From contig JABJFP010000237.1 of NCBI GenBank assembly GCA_018662715.1, forward strand, positions 1 to 6,115: a stretch of DNA of 6,115 nucleotides. Reading direction: 5' to 3'. This DNA is from Methanobacteriota archaeon. Lineage in GTDB: Archaea > Thermoplasmatota > Poseidoniia > Poseidoniales > Poseidoniaceae. The translations under genes were made by a program, and so were the position numbers. Positions 6,111-6,115 of this stretch are shown here, in pieces. Under the pieces are notes generated by a model. The model saw only the letters and a list, made by a program, of their open reading frames with translations, did no database searches and was not told where the DNA came from. The number at the start of each line of letters is the position of its first letter. Within the stretch, counting starts at the first letter, position 1.

Positions 6111-6115
6111 TGCAG

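Noticed and set aside
1..6115. CRISPR array, insertion sequence, phage or toxin-antitoxin signature
   Set aside because: No spaced direct repeats, transposase, integrase or terminal inverted repeats were seen. The tRNA at the right edge could be an integration site, but no integrase gene or attachment repeat is present in the window.

Overview
The window looks like a compact archaeal chromosome segment, most likely from a planktonic euryarchaeon of the Marine Group II (Poseidoniales) kind. The archaeal assignment rests on a FEN-1 flap endonuclease with a C-terminal PCNA-binding peptide, a THUMP-type tRNA guanine-10 methyltransferase, and TATA-like TACATA boxes placed 25-28 nt before start codons, as in leaderless archaeal transcripts. 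The group-level assignment is inference; no rRNA or other phylogenetic marker is present.

Layout. (1) 1-1896, minus strand: most of a homodimeric-type pyruvate dehydrogenase E1 gene (aceE), whose C-terminal part lies beyond the left edge. (2) 1897-2074: divergent promoter region. (3) 2075-2251, plus: a 58-residue basic protein resembling the bacterial histone H1-like (Hc1) family. (4) 2339-3382, plus: a class III (CaiB/BaiF) CoA-transferase. (5) 3358-4386, minus: fen, whose 3' end overlaps the CoA-transferase gene. (6) 4463-5608, plus: a tRNA (guanine10-N2)-methyltransferase of the Trm-G10/Trm11 type, divergent from fen. (7) 5565-5978, minus: a YkgJ-type cysteine-cluster protein, whose 3' end overlaps the methyltransferase gene by 44 nt. 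(8) 6034-6110, plus: tRNA-Arg(TCG) with an encoded CCA.

The genes do not form a single pathway. They cover central carbon metabolism (aceE, CoA-transferase), DNA replication and repair (fen), chromatin (possibly the H1-like protein), and tRNA supply and modification (Trm-G10, tRNA-Arg). The arrangement is an alternation of divergent and convergent pairs with 55-180 nt intergenic gaps and two overlapping convergent 3' ends, which suggests a streamlined genome.

I do not see a new defence system, mobile element, CRISPR array or unknown gene cluster here. The points most worth a second look are the bacterial-type AceE and H1-like genes next to clearly archaeal genes, and the convergent overlap in which the PCNA-binding peptide of FEN-1 shares its DNA with the end of the CoA-transferase gene.
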